Part shown: positions 1 through 7,182 of the stretch, in pieces
Numbering within the stretch: position 1 is the first letter of the stretch
Layout of the letters: each line of letters opens with the position of its first letter
Assembly: GCA_026398545.1 (NCBI GenBank)
Contig: JAPLSR010000484.1
Location: forward strand, 1 to 13,103
DNA length: 13,103 nt
Direction: 5' to 3'
Source: Candidatus Sumerlaeota bacterium
GTDB lineage: Bacteria > Sumerlaeota > Sumerlaeia > MWCT01
Notes under the pieces: generated by a model
Database searches by the model: none
What the model was told of the DNA's origin: nothing
What the model saw: only the letters and a program-made list of their open reading frames with translations
Position numbers and translations under genes: made by a program

Positions 1-26
1 GAGAGTTTTCATCAAATAGAGGATAG

Positions 27-3000
27 ATGATGGCGAATGGTTCAAATATATCCGGCGCGGTGGCAGTGCTTGGCGGCGGCATCACAGGCATCCAGGCGGC
101 GCTCGACCTTGCTTCAATGGGGTTCAGGGTTTATCTCATCGAAGAAAAACCCGCCATCGGCGGCTACATGGCAATGCTGGATAAGACCTTCCCCACCAAT
201 GACTGCTCCCTCTGTATTCTCTCCCCCAAGCTTGTGGAGTGCGGGCGTCACAGGGATATTGAGATTTTGACCCTGACGGAGGTGCTTGGGCTTGATGGCA
301 AGGCGGGAAACTTCACTTTGAGGTTGCGGAAAAACCCTCGCTATGTGGATGAGGCGAAATGCACCTCCTGCGGTCTGTGCGTGGAAAAATGCCCCGTCAA
401 AATACCCAACGAATATGAACAGGGTCTCACATTCCGCAAGGCAATCTACAAATATTATCCCCAGGCAATTCCCAATTCTTACGCGGTGGACAAGACAGGC
501 TACCCACCGGATTTCAAGGGTTGTGTGATGTGTCACGCCTGTGAGAAGGTCTGCGGTTCAGGCGCCATCAATCTTGACGCGGAACCGGAGGATGTTTCCT
601 TAGAGGTGGGAGCCGTCATTCTTGCAGACGGCGCAGATGCCTTCAAACCTTATGTGAAAAAGGAGTATGGCTACGGGGCATTTGTCAATGTCGTCACAAG
701 CCTTGAATATGAGCGGATTCTCTCAGCCTCCGGTCCATACGAGGGACATATCTTACGCCCCGGCGATAAAAAAGAGCCGGACAATATCGCCTGGATTCAG
801 TGCGTGGGCTCTCGCGACAAGCAGATTGGAAATAATTATTGCTCCTCAGTCTGCTGCATGTATGCCACCAAGGAGGCAATTATCACAAAGGAACATGCTC
901 ACGATGTAGCCACAACCATTTTCTATATTGATATGCGGTCATACGGCAAAGATTTCGACAGGTATGTGGAGCGGGCGGAGGATGTTTATGGCGTGCGCTA
1001 TGTGCGCTCCAAAATATCGGAAATCGTGGAAGAACCTGATACCCGGAACCTCCTGCTACGCTACGAAGATGACCAGGGAAATCTGAAGGAAGAGGCGTTC
1101 GGGATGGTCGTATTGTCCGTCGGGCTGTGTCCTTCCGAAGACAAGAGACGGCAGATGGAATCCCTCGGCATTGCCCTGAATGCCTACGGTTTCTGCCGGA
1201 CAGATGGAGCCGAACCGGTGAGGACCTCCCGTGAAGGGATTTTTGTCGCAGGCAGCATTGGAGAACCAATGGCGATTCCGGAAGCTGTAATGCAGGCAAC
1301 AGCTGCTGCGGCGCAGGCGGCGCGGCTTCTCAGTTCCGCCAAAGGCTCGCAGGTGACCGAAAAAACATATCCGGCTGAAAAAGATGTCTCCGGACTCGCC
1401 GCGCGCATCGGCGTTTTTATCTGCCATTGCGGCGTCAACATCGCTGGCTATCTGAACATTGATGAACTTGTCCGGCACGCCGCCGCTCTGCCTGATGTCG
1501 TCTATGCGGAGCACCTCATGTATGCGTGCGCCCAGGATTCGCAGAAAAAAATCACCGAGCTCATAAGCGAATATCAAATCAACCGCGTGATTATCGCCGC
1601 CTGCACGCCGCGCACACATGAGGCGTTATTTCAGGAAACCCTGCGCGAAGCGGGACTGAATCCCTATCTTTTTGAGATGGCTAACATCCGCGAGCAGTGT
1701 TCCTGGATTCACATGGAGGCAATGGATGCCGCAACGGAAAAGGCGAAGGACTTGATTGCAATGGCGGTGGCAAAGGCGCGCCTTCTTGAGCCGATACAGA
1801 CTTCGGAGATTGGCGTCACGCCTGCGGCGCTCATCATCGGAGGCGGCATTGCGGGCATGACATCCGCCCTCGCCCTCGCCGACCAGGGATATAAAACATA
1901 TCTCATTGAAAAACAGAATCGTCTGGGCGGACGCCTGCACAAAATCCGCTATACCATTGACGGGATGGATATTCCGAAACTTCTCGAGGAATTGTCTTGT
2001 AAAATCGCCCGCCATGAGTTGATCGAGGTTTTGACGGAAGCCACGGTGAGTAAAATAGAGGGCTTTGTGGGCAACTTTGTGAGCGAGATTGCCTGTAAAA
2101 ATGAAACACGAAAAATCTCCCACGGCGCTATCGTTGTTGCCATCGGCGCTGAAGACGCCGCAACGGAGGATTTCCTTTATGGATGCGATAAGCGGGTCAT
2201 GACTCAACACGAACTGGAGGAACGACTTTCTGGATTATATAAGGGCGAACTGCGTAATGGGGAAACCTTTGTCATGGTCCAGTGCGTTGAATCCCGGAAT
2301 GACGCCGCGCCATACTGCAGTCGGGTCTGCTGCGCCCATGCAATCAAGAACGCCCTGAAAATCAAGGAGATTAATCCGCGCGCCGAAGTCTATGTGCTTT
2401 ACCGCGATATCCGCACCTATGGTTTCAGGGAGGAATATTACGAGGCGGCGCGCGACAAAGGCGTGATATTCCTCCGGTATGACAAAGACGCTCCCCCCGC
2501 TGTTTCCCCTGATGGAAATACCATAAGAGTCAAGGTGAAGGAGCAGTTCCTCCGCAGGGAAATAGAAATTCCTGCGGATTATGTGGCGCTTTCGCTCGGG
2601 ATGCGGCCGGCGGTGGGGCGGGAGGAAATCGCCAGGATGCTAAAGGTGCCGCTGAATGAGGACGGTTTTTTCCTCGAGGCGCATGTGAAGCTGCGTCCGG
2701 TGGATTTTGCCACCGAGGGGATTTTTCTGGCAGGGACGTGCCATGCGCCGAAATTCTTAAGCGAAACAATCAGCCAGGCGCAGGCGGCGGCGGGTCGGGT
2801 CGCCCGGATTCTCGCACACAGCACATACAAGTCCACCGCCGAGATTGCTGTGGTCAATCCCGACCTCTGTTCCGGGTGCGGGGTTTGTGATGAGGTCTGC
2901 AGTTATTCCGCCATTGAACTCAAATCCGAAACGGTGGATGGTAATAATCGAATTCGTGCGAGTATCAATGAATCTTTGTGCAAGGGATGTGGATGCTGTG

Positions 3001-3095
3001 TGGCGTCGTGCCGGAGCGGTGCCATCGACCTGAAGGGCTTCACCAACTGCCAGCTCGAAGCCATGATATCCGCCGCATTGCATGTATCAGAATAG
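27..3095 (+). CDS. hdrA: HdrA-like FAD/iron-sulfur electron-transfer protein (two flavin modules)
   Basis: Cytoplasmic flavin/iron-sulfur protein of the heterodisulfide reductase subunit A family, which splits or merges electron pairs between a flavin partner and ferredoxin-type carriers. Seen at 1022 aa: a first FAD-binding loop (GGGITG, residues 16-21), the HdrA Cys-rich stretch around NDCSLCILSPK (58-68), ferredoxin-type Cys runs at 112-122 and 166-176, then a second HdrA module beginning near GVFICHCG (462-469) with its own FAD loop GGGIAG (605-610). C-terminal 4Fe-4S motifs use C948/951/954/958 and C985/988/991/995. A QCV-SR ... YC-S-VCC block occurs in both halves (258-277 and 752-769), so the protein is an internal duplication or fusion, longer than single-module HdrA. 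The start has a GAGG a few bases upstream; ATG at 30 is an alternative. Bases 1-26 can hold only the tail of an unseen upstream gene (one frame stops at 16-18). HdrA-family identity is firm; the electron donor and acceptor are inference. Confidence 0.93.
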   Translation: MMANGSNISGAVAVLGGGITGIQAALDLASMGFRVYLIEEKPAIGGYMAMLDKTFPTNDCSLCILSPKLVECGRHRDIEILTLTEVLGLDGKAGNFTLRLRKNPRYVDEAKCTSCGLCVEKCPVKIPNEYEQGLTFRKAIYKYYPQAIPNSYAVDKTGYPPDFKGCVMCHACEKVCGSGAINLDAEPEDVSLEVGAVILADGADAFKPYVKKEYGYGAFVNVVTSLEYERILSASGPYEGHILRPGDKKEPDNIAWIQCVGSRDKQIGNNYCSSVCCMYATKEAIITKEHAHDVATTIFYIDMRSYGKDFDRYVERAEDVYGVRYVRSKISEIVEEPDTRNLLLRYEDDQGNLKEEAFGMVVLSVGLCPSEDKRRQMESLGIALNAYGFCRTDGAEPVRTSREGIFVAGSIGEPMAIPEAVMQATAAAAQAARLLSSAKGSQVTEKTYPAEKDVSGLAARIGVFICHCGVNIAGYLNIDELVRHAAALPDVVYAEHLMYACAQDSQKKITELISEYQINRVIIAACTPRTHEALFQETLREAGLNPYLFEMANIREQCSWIHMEAMDAATEKAKDLIAMAVAKARLLEPIQTSEIGVTPAALIIGGGIAGMTSALALADQGYKTYLIEKQNRLGGRLHKIRYTIDGMDIPKLLEELSCKIARHELIEVLTEATVSKIEGFVGNFVSEIACKNETRKISHGAIVVAIGAEDAATEDFLYGCDKRVMTQHELEERLSGLYKGELRNGETFVMVQCVESRNDAAPYCSRVCCAHAIKNALKIKEINPRAEVYVLYRDIRTYGFREEYYEAARDKGVIFLRYDKDAPPAVSPDGNTIRVKVKEQFLRREIEIPADYVALSLGMRPAVGREEIARMLKVPLNEDGFFLEAHVKLRPVDFATEGIFLAGTCHAPKFLSETISQAQAAAGRVARILAHSTYKSTAEIAVVNPDLCSGCGVCDEVCSYSAIELKSETVDGNNRIRASINESLCKGCGCCVASCRSGAIDLKGFTNCQLEAMISAALHVSE

Positions 3096-3106
3096 AGAAT
3101 AAGAAA

Positions 3107-4342
3107 ATGAATCCAAAAGATTTGTTGATAGAAATTCTCAGAAAAAACCATAATGTTGTTAAAATTCGTGGATCTGATATTATAAGGATAAATTCTTCAG
3201 CAATATTATATTTAAGATATAATAAAAACGCTGGGATAACAAAAATATATAAGGGTAAATTTTGGTTCGGTATAACAAAAAGTGAATACGAAAAATATTC
3301 TAATGAAAACTTGTATATTGTCTGTGTATGTTGTGTAACCAATGAAGAAATTGATTATATTACCTTTCCTAAAGATGTATTTGATGAGATTAAATCTAAA
3401 ATAGAATTACATGCCGGTCAGTGGAAGTTCACGCTATTTAAGGATTTTGAGGGAAAATATTTTTTAAATCTATCAAATGTGGGAAAATTTTTAGTAGATG
3501 ATTATGTGAATTGTATTGATTTCTCACCACTATCATTGAAACGAGCACTGACCCCGTTACCCGAAATTATTGCTAAACCAGAAGTGCATATCCATACAAA
3601 TATTGAAGATAATTTATCACTTATTGAGCAAATACGTATATATTCAAAGGCAAGTGATAAACCAGATAAATTTGAAAAGTCTCTTTTAGCATACTTCAAG
3701 TTCTTGGGATTCGAGGCTGAGCGAATTGGTGGTCCTGGTGAGCCTGATATATTAGTAAAAAATCCTTATGTTTTTGTCGTAGATGCAAAAAGCACAAAAC
3801 TTGATTCTAAAGGAACAATAAATTTCACACGAATTAAAAGGCACAAAATACAAAATAATGCGAGGTATATGATTATAATAAGTGGATGTTTTCAACCCGC
3901 CGTGATTAAAGATGCAAAATTGGAAAATGCTTGTCTTTTGAATGTAGATACTCTTGAAAAATTATATAACTTATTTAATGAATCCCTTTTCTCACCCCTT
4001 GATATTGAATATATTCTTTCCAAATCAGGCTTAATTACAGATGAAGATCTAACTCCTTTAAGAATTAAAAGAGACAATAAGAAACAATTTTTTCAAAATC
4101 TTGAAAAAATAATTATAAATATGGACTTTACACCTAAGTCAGTTGAGGAAATAAAAGGTAGATTAGACTATTATTGCGATATAAACAAATTGATACCTGT
4201 ATCTGAGAAAGATATTTTGCAAGCGATAGAATTCCTAAATAGAGAATATATAAAAATTATTGATATGACTGGATCGAAGTATTTCCTTAGATATAACAAA
4301 GAAATTACCCTATCTATCTTCAGGAGAATCACCCATGAGTAA
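3107..4342 (+). CDS. FokI-cleavage-domain-like PD-(D/E)XK endonuclease with extra N- and C-terminal domains
   Basis: Predicted DNA endonuclease, 411 aa. Residues 190-290 carry GGPGEPD (208-214) followed by VFVVDAK (222-228), a PD-(D/E)XK site with D214, D226 and K228. Order and spacing recall the FokI cleavage domain (GG..KPD ... VIVDTK), and the later MIIISGCF stretch (255-262) resembles the FokI strand after the active site. Residues 1-150 form an unrecognised, probably beta-rich domain; residues 325-405 look like a winged helix that could bind DNA. The ATG at 3107 starts 11 bases after the hdrA stop; a longer in-frame start at 2978 would lie inside hdrA and is unlikely. Base composition is strikingly AT-rich (14 G/C in 3181-3240) against GC-rich metabolic neighbours, a sign of horizontal acquisition. 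No methyltransferase is nearby. It overlaps the zinc-ribbon gene by 8 bases, so the two are probably translated together. Nuclease fold likely; role (restriction, abortive defence) inferred. Confidence 0.72.
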   Translation: MNPKDLLIEILRKNHNVVKIRGSDIIRINSSAILYLRYNKNAGITKIYKGKFWFGITKSEYEKYSNENLYIVCVCCVTNEEIDYITFPKDVFDEIKSKIELHAGQWKFTLFKDFEGKYFLNLSNVGKFLVDDYVNCIDFSPLSLKRALTPLPEIIAKPEVHIHTNIEDNLSLIEQIRIYSKASDKPDKFEKSLLAYFKFLGFEAERIGGPGEPDILVKNPYVFVVDAKSTKLDSKGTINFTRIKRHKIQNNARYMIIISGCFQPAVIKDAKLENACLLNVDTLEKLYNLFNESLFSPLDIEYILSKSGLITDEDLTPLRIKRDNKKQFFQNLEKIIINMDFTPKSVEEIKGRLDYYCDINKLIPVSEKDILQAIEFLNREYIKIIDMTGSKYFLRYNKEITLSIFRRITHE

Positions 4343-4514
4343 CATAGATTTATTAGAAAAAATATTTTTGGATATTAAGCTATTTGACAAAGAAGATTGG
4401 TTTTTTATTGGTCCCAAACTTGTATGCCCAGAGTGTAATAATGAATTTGCTATTTTACGGGATTTCGTTGGTGTTATAACATGTCCTTATTGTGGAGAGT
4501 ATGTCGAAGGATAA
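4335..4514 (+). CDS. Small zinc-ribbon protein paired with the nuclease
   Basis: A 59-aa protein whose ATG lies inside the last codons of the nuclease gene (8-base overlap, typical of translational coupling). Four cysteines in two CPxC pairs (C31/C34 and C50/C53), the second followed by G, fit a rubredoxin- or transcription-factor-like zinc ribbon. The first 28 residues are acidic and aromatic, with no recognisable motif. It shares the AT-rich composition of the nuclease gene, which supports arrival as one unit. It may be a nucleic-acid-binding or regulatory partner (immunity, specificity or activator), but nothing in the sequence decides this. GAGAA at 4324-4328 is a weak ribosome site. Confidence 0.68.
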   Translation: MSNIDLLEKIFLDIKLFDKEDWFFIGPKLVCPECNNEFAILRDFVGVITCPYCGEYVEG

Positions 4515-4543
4515 TCAATTTTTCAGCCAAACATTCATGAACA

Positions 4544-4767
4544 ATGATTAAACAAAGAAACAATTCACCCAATATCATCATCTGCTCCTGCAATTGTTGT
4601 TCGTATACGGGGGCCAACCTGGCTGGCGTGGGACGGCTACAGATGAAACCGTTGTTTCGCGTCATCCGGACAATGTGCTTTGCACCCGAATGCTTGAACA
4701 ACCGGGTATCAATCCGGAGCAATTTAAATTGCGGTGGGTCTCCGCAATTGAGGATTCTGGAGAATAA
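4544..4767 (+). pseudogene. mvhD: Remnant of an MvhD/FlpD-type iron-sulfur subunit gene (internal deletion, frame change)
   Basis: MvhD-family proteins carry electrons between HdrA and a hydrogenase or dehydrogenase. From 4544 one frame encodes a clear family N-terminus: the Cys-containing CNCCSYTGANLAGVGRLQ stretch, then RVIRTMC, ending near 4680. Directly afterwards a different frame encodes the family C-terminus (MLEQPGINPEQFKLRWVSAI, from 4691) and stops at 4765-4767. The central part, which should hold the GADGV, GCHPGDCHY and GN motifs, is absent; from the usual ~135-140 aa length roughly 55-60 codons are lost. The gene therefore cannot make the normal protein. Its position between hdrA and the fumarate-reductase-like genes matches where a working link would be expected. 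Family assignment is from memory of conserved motifs. Confidence 0.75.
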
Positions 4768-4790
4768 GACGGCTCATAAGGAGTGACTCC

Positions 4791-5354
4791 ATGACTGAGG
4801 ATAAGAAACATGTTTCTGTTTTTATCATGGGAAAGAAATTCTCTGTGCCCGCCGGCTCCACCATTATGAGCGCGCTGGAATATTCAGGCTTCCAGTTGAA
4901 GCGGGGGGTGGGCTGCCGCGAGGGCTTCTGCGGCGCATGCGCCACAGTCTATCGCCTTCGTGTTGATTACAAAATCCGCACAGGTCTCGCCTGCCAGACG
5001 GTCGTCGTGGATGAGATGCTTGTTGCCCAGATTCCCTTTGTTCCCGCCGGCAAACCCGTCTATGACATAAGGGAGACCGGTCCTGTGATAGGTATTTTCA
5101 AGCACGATTGCATCCGCTGTGGACTGTGCGCACTCCGATGCCCCGCCGAGATTGGACAGTTCAACGTGGCAATCCTCGCCCAGCGGCTTTACGGGCGATA
5201 TCTCGCCCCGCCCTCCAGAGAGCTCGCAGAACGTGTGGAACAGATTCGCAGAGGAGAGTTTGTCGCCGGGATGGCAGATATGAAGGGGATGGATAAGGCG
5301 AAATTGAAAAAGATATATTACGAGCGGGATATTGAACCGGGAGAATCGGTGTGA
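4791..5354 (+). CDS. Iron-sulfur subunit of a soluble fumarate reductase/succinate dehydrogenase-type enzyme
   Basis: Electron-transfer subunit, 187 aa, predicted partner of the flavoprotein downstream. Residues 8-90 are a plant-type 2Fe-2S ferredoxin domain with C42, C47, C50 and a distal C68 (CxxxxCxxC spacing as in SdhB/FrdB). Residues 107-117 (C107, C110, C113, C117 followed by P) bind one 4Fe-4S cluster. Classic SdhB/FrdB (~230-250 aa) has further cysteines for a 3Fe-4S cluster and a quinone site; these are missing, and there is no HdrB-like CCG domain as in thiol:fumarate reductase TfrB. That fits a soluble enzyme exchanging electrons with HdrA rather than with quinone. A strong AAGGAG at 4778-4783 sits 7 bases before the ATG. 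The flavoprotein gene starts 36 bases after the stop. Confidence 0.85.
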   Translation: MTEDKKHVSVFIMGKKFSVPAGSTIMSALEYSGFQLKRGVGCREGFCGACATVYRLRVDYKIRTGLACQTVVVDEMLVAQIPFVPAGKPVYDIRETGPVIGIFKHDCIRCGLCALRCPAEIGQFNVAILAQRLYGRYLAPPSRELAERVEQIRRGEFVAGMADMKGMDKAKLKKIYYERDIEPGESV

Positions 5355-5390
5355 ACGCTGTGCCGCAAGTATAAATCATGGGGGAATAAT

Positions 5391-7067
5391 ATGTATCCCG
5401 ATTTCATGCACGAATCGCTGAAGAGGGTTGAGGAGACGCGTCCTGCGCGCCTGAAAATCGCACGGGAAAAGGGGCGCGAGCACATCTTTCCCGCCATGTC
5501 CGCCGAGGAACGGGACGAGGTGCTTCACAAGTTCCATCCCGATTACAAAAAAAATGCCAAGAGGGTCATCCGCATAGGACCGAATGCGGGAGAGGAAATC
5601 ACAACAGAGGTCGCCGATATTCTTGAATCCTGGCCCCGAATCAACCCGGATAACTTTGACTTGTCCAGCCCCGATATTGAAACAGACGTGCTCGTCATCG
5701 GCGGCGGCTCCGCCGGATCGTCTGCGGCGCTCCTTGCTGAACAGGAGGGGGCGCGCATCATCCTCATCACCAAGCTGCGGCTCGGCGATTCCAATTCCAT
5801 CATGGCGCAGGGCGGCATCCAGGCAGCCGTCAATCCCAATGACTCCCCCGTGCGGCACTACCTTGATGTGATGGGCGGGGGGCACTTTGATAACAAGCCT
5901 GAGCTTGTTGAGGCGCTGACTATGGATGCCCCAATAGTCATCAACTGGCTCACAGAGCTGGGCGTCATGTTTGACCGCATGCCGGATGGGCGTCTGAGGA
6001 CGCGCCACGGCGGCGGGACATCCCGAACCCGTATGCTTTCCTGCAAGGATTACACAGGCTCGGGAGTCCTGCGCGTCCTGCGGGATGAGATTGAGTGTCG
6101 GGAGCACATCCGCGTGATGGACTTCACGCCCGCCGTGGAACTCCTCATGGACACAGATGGCAGGGTCGCCGGCGCTATTATGCAGAACTTTGAGACGGAT
6201 GAATATTTCATCGTGCGGGCAAAGGCGGTGGTCCTGGCAACGGGCGGGCTGGGCAGACTGCACATCCAGGGCTTCCCCACCACCAACCACTATGGCGCCA
6301 CGTGTGATGGCGTTGTGCTCGGTTACCGCGCCGGCGCAAAACTCATCTTCATGGATTCGGTGCAGTATCATCCCACAGGCGCGGTTTATCCGGAGCAGAT
6401 TCTGGGATTTCTTGTCACAGAAAAGGTGCGCGGGCTTGGCGGACAACCGATAAATAAGAATGGCGAACTCTTCGTCTTTCCGCTTGAGCCTCGCGACGTG
6501 GAGGCATCGTCATTTATCCGCGAATGCCTTGAGCGCAAAAACGGCATCCAGACGCCCTCCGGTCAGATGGGCGTCTGGCTCGACTCACCCATCATCGAGG
6601 AGCTTGAAGGTTCAGGCACAATCGAGCGTGAGCTCCCTGCCATGGTGAGGCAGTTCAAGCGTTTCGACATCGATATCACAAAAGAGCCGATGCTTGTCTA
6701 TCCCACGCTACATTTCCAGAATGGCGGGCTGGAAGTAAATGCACACACAGAGACAAACATTCCGGGGCTTTTTGCCGCAGGCGAGGTGCAGGGCGGGACA
6801 CACGGTCGCAACCGCCTCATGGGGAATTCACAGTTAGAGATTACCGTTTTCGGACGCCGCGCTGGCATGTATGCCGCACAGTATGCCCTCTCATTGAAAA
6901 AATCCGGGCGTCTGACACTCGCTCATGTCCGCGCTTACTGCAAGGATGTGAAAAAACTCGGGATTGATAAAAAGCGGGTCTCCCCCATCCTGCTTCCCGA
7001 TTACATTCCGCCGCATGTGAAGGAGAGACAGTACACCACACATTATCTCGGAACCATCAGGGGATGA
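5391..7067 (+). CDS. FAD-binding flavoprotein subunit, fumarate reductase/succinate dehydrogenase family
   Basis: Catalytic flavoprotein, 558 aa, probably interconverting fumarate and succinate or a related unsaturated acid, with electrons passing through the preceding iron-sulfur subunit. Seen: FAD-binding loop VIGGGSAGSSAAL (102-114), MAQGGIQAA (138-146), ATGGLGRLH (283-291), the active-site-like QYHPTG (325-330) and EKVRGLGG (344-351), HFQNGGLEVN (441-450) and the C-terminal FAD motif GRNRLMGNSQLE (472-483). About 98 residues precede the FAD loop, against roughly 10-20 in classical SdhA/FrdA; this extension seems regular in a subfamily found beside hdrA. No signal peptide is present and no membrane-anchor genes follow, so the enzyme is expected in the cytoplasm. 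The ATG is preceded by GGGGGA. Family assignment is firm; the true substrate is not shown by sequence. Confidence 0.88.
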   Translation: MYPDFMHESLKRVEETRPARLKIAREKGREHIFPAMSAEERDEVLHKFHPDYKKNAKRVIRIGPNAGEEITTEVADILESWPRINPDNFDLSSPDIETDVLVIGGGSAGSSAALLAEQEGARIILITKLRLGDSNSIMAQGGIQAAVNPNDSPVRHYLDVMGGGHFDNKPELVEALTMDAPIVINWLTELGVMFDRMPDGRLRTRHGGGTSRTRMLSCKDYTGSGVLRVLRDEIECREHIRVMDFTPAVELLMDTDGRVAGAIMQNFETDEYFIVRAKAVVLATGGLGRLHIQGFPTTNHYGATCDGVVLGYRAGAKLIFMDSVQYHPTGAVYPEQILGFLVTEKVRGLGGQPINKNGELFVFPLEPRDVEASSFIRECLERKNGIQTPSGQMGVWLDSPIIEELEGSGTIERELPAMVRQFKRFDIDITKEPMLVYPTLHFQNGGLEVNAHTETNIPGLFAAGEVQGGTHGRNRLMGNSQLEITVFGRRAGMYAAQYALSLKKSGRLTLAHVRAYCKDVKKLGIDKKRVSPILLPDYIPPHVKERQYTTHYLGTIRG

Positions 7068-7074
7068 TGATTTA

Positions 7075-7122
7075 AGAATTGGAGAATTGCAGAATTTGAG
7101 AATTGGAGAATTGGAGAATTGG
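7075..7122 (+). repeat. Six-copy 8-bp tandem repeat (AGAATTGG)
   Basis: Six consecutive 8-base units, four identical (AGAATTGG) and two with one change each (AGAATTGC, AGAATTTG). It lies directly after the flavoprotein stop and upstream of the yihY gene. Similar GAATTGGAGAATTG arrays occur between genes in many environmental bacterial genomes, from general recollection. Copy number could change by slippage. Confidence 0.9.
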
Positions 7123-7135
7123 GAAACCTTGAGTC

Positions 7136-7141
7136 TATAAT
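7136..7141 (+). promoter_or_regulatory. Candidate -10 box for the yihY gene
   Basis: A perfect TATAAT stands 41 bases before the ATG at 7183. The -35 partner is poor: the nearest TTG-starting hexamer is TTGGAG at 7111-7116 inside the 8-bp repeat, with a 19-base spacer. It could be a weak or regulated promoter, or chance in an AT-rich gap. Confidence 0.35.
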
Positions 7142-7182
7142 AAAAAAAGGGATTTGAATCAAGCGATTGGAGCGTGGGTTTC

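Noticed and set aside
5376..6446. Long open frame (356 codons) on the - strand opposite the flavoprotein gene
   Set aside because: It is the antisense of a well-supported FAD protein in GC-rich DNA; its translation shows no family pattern.
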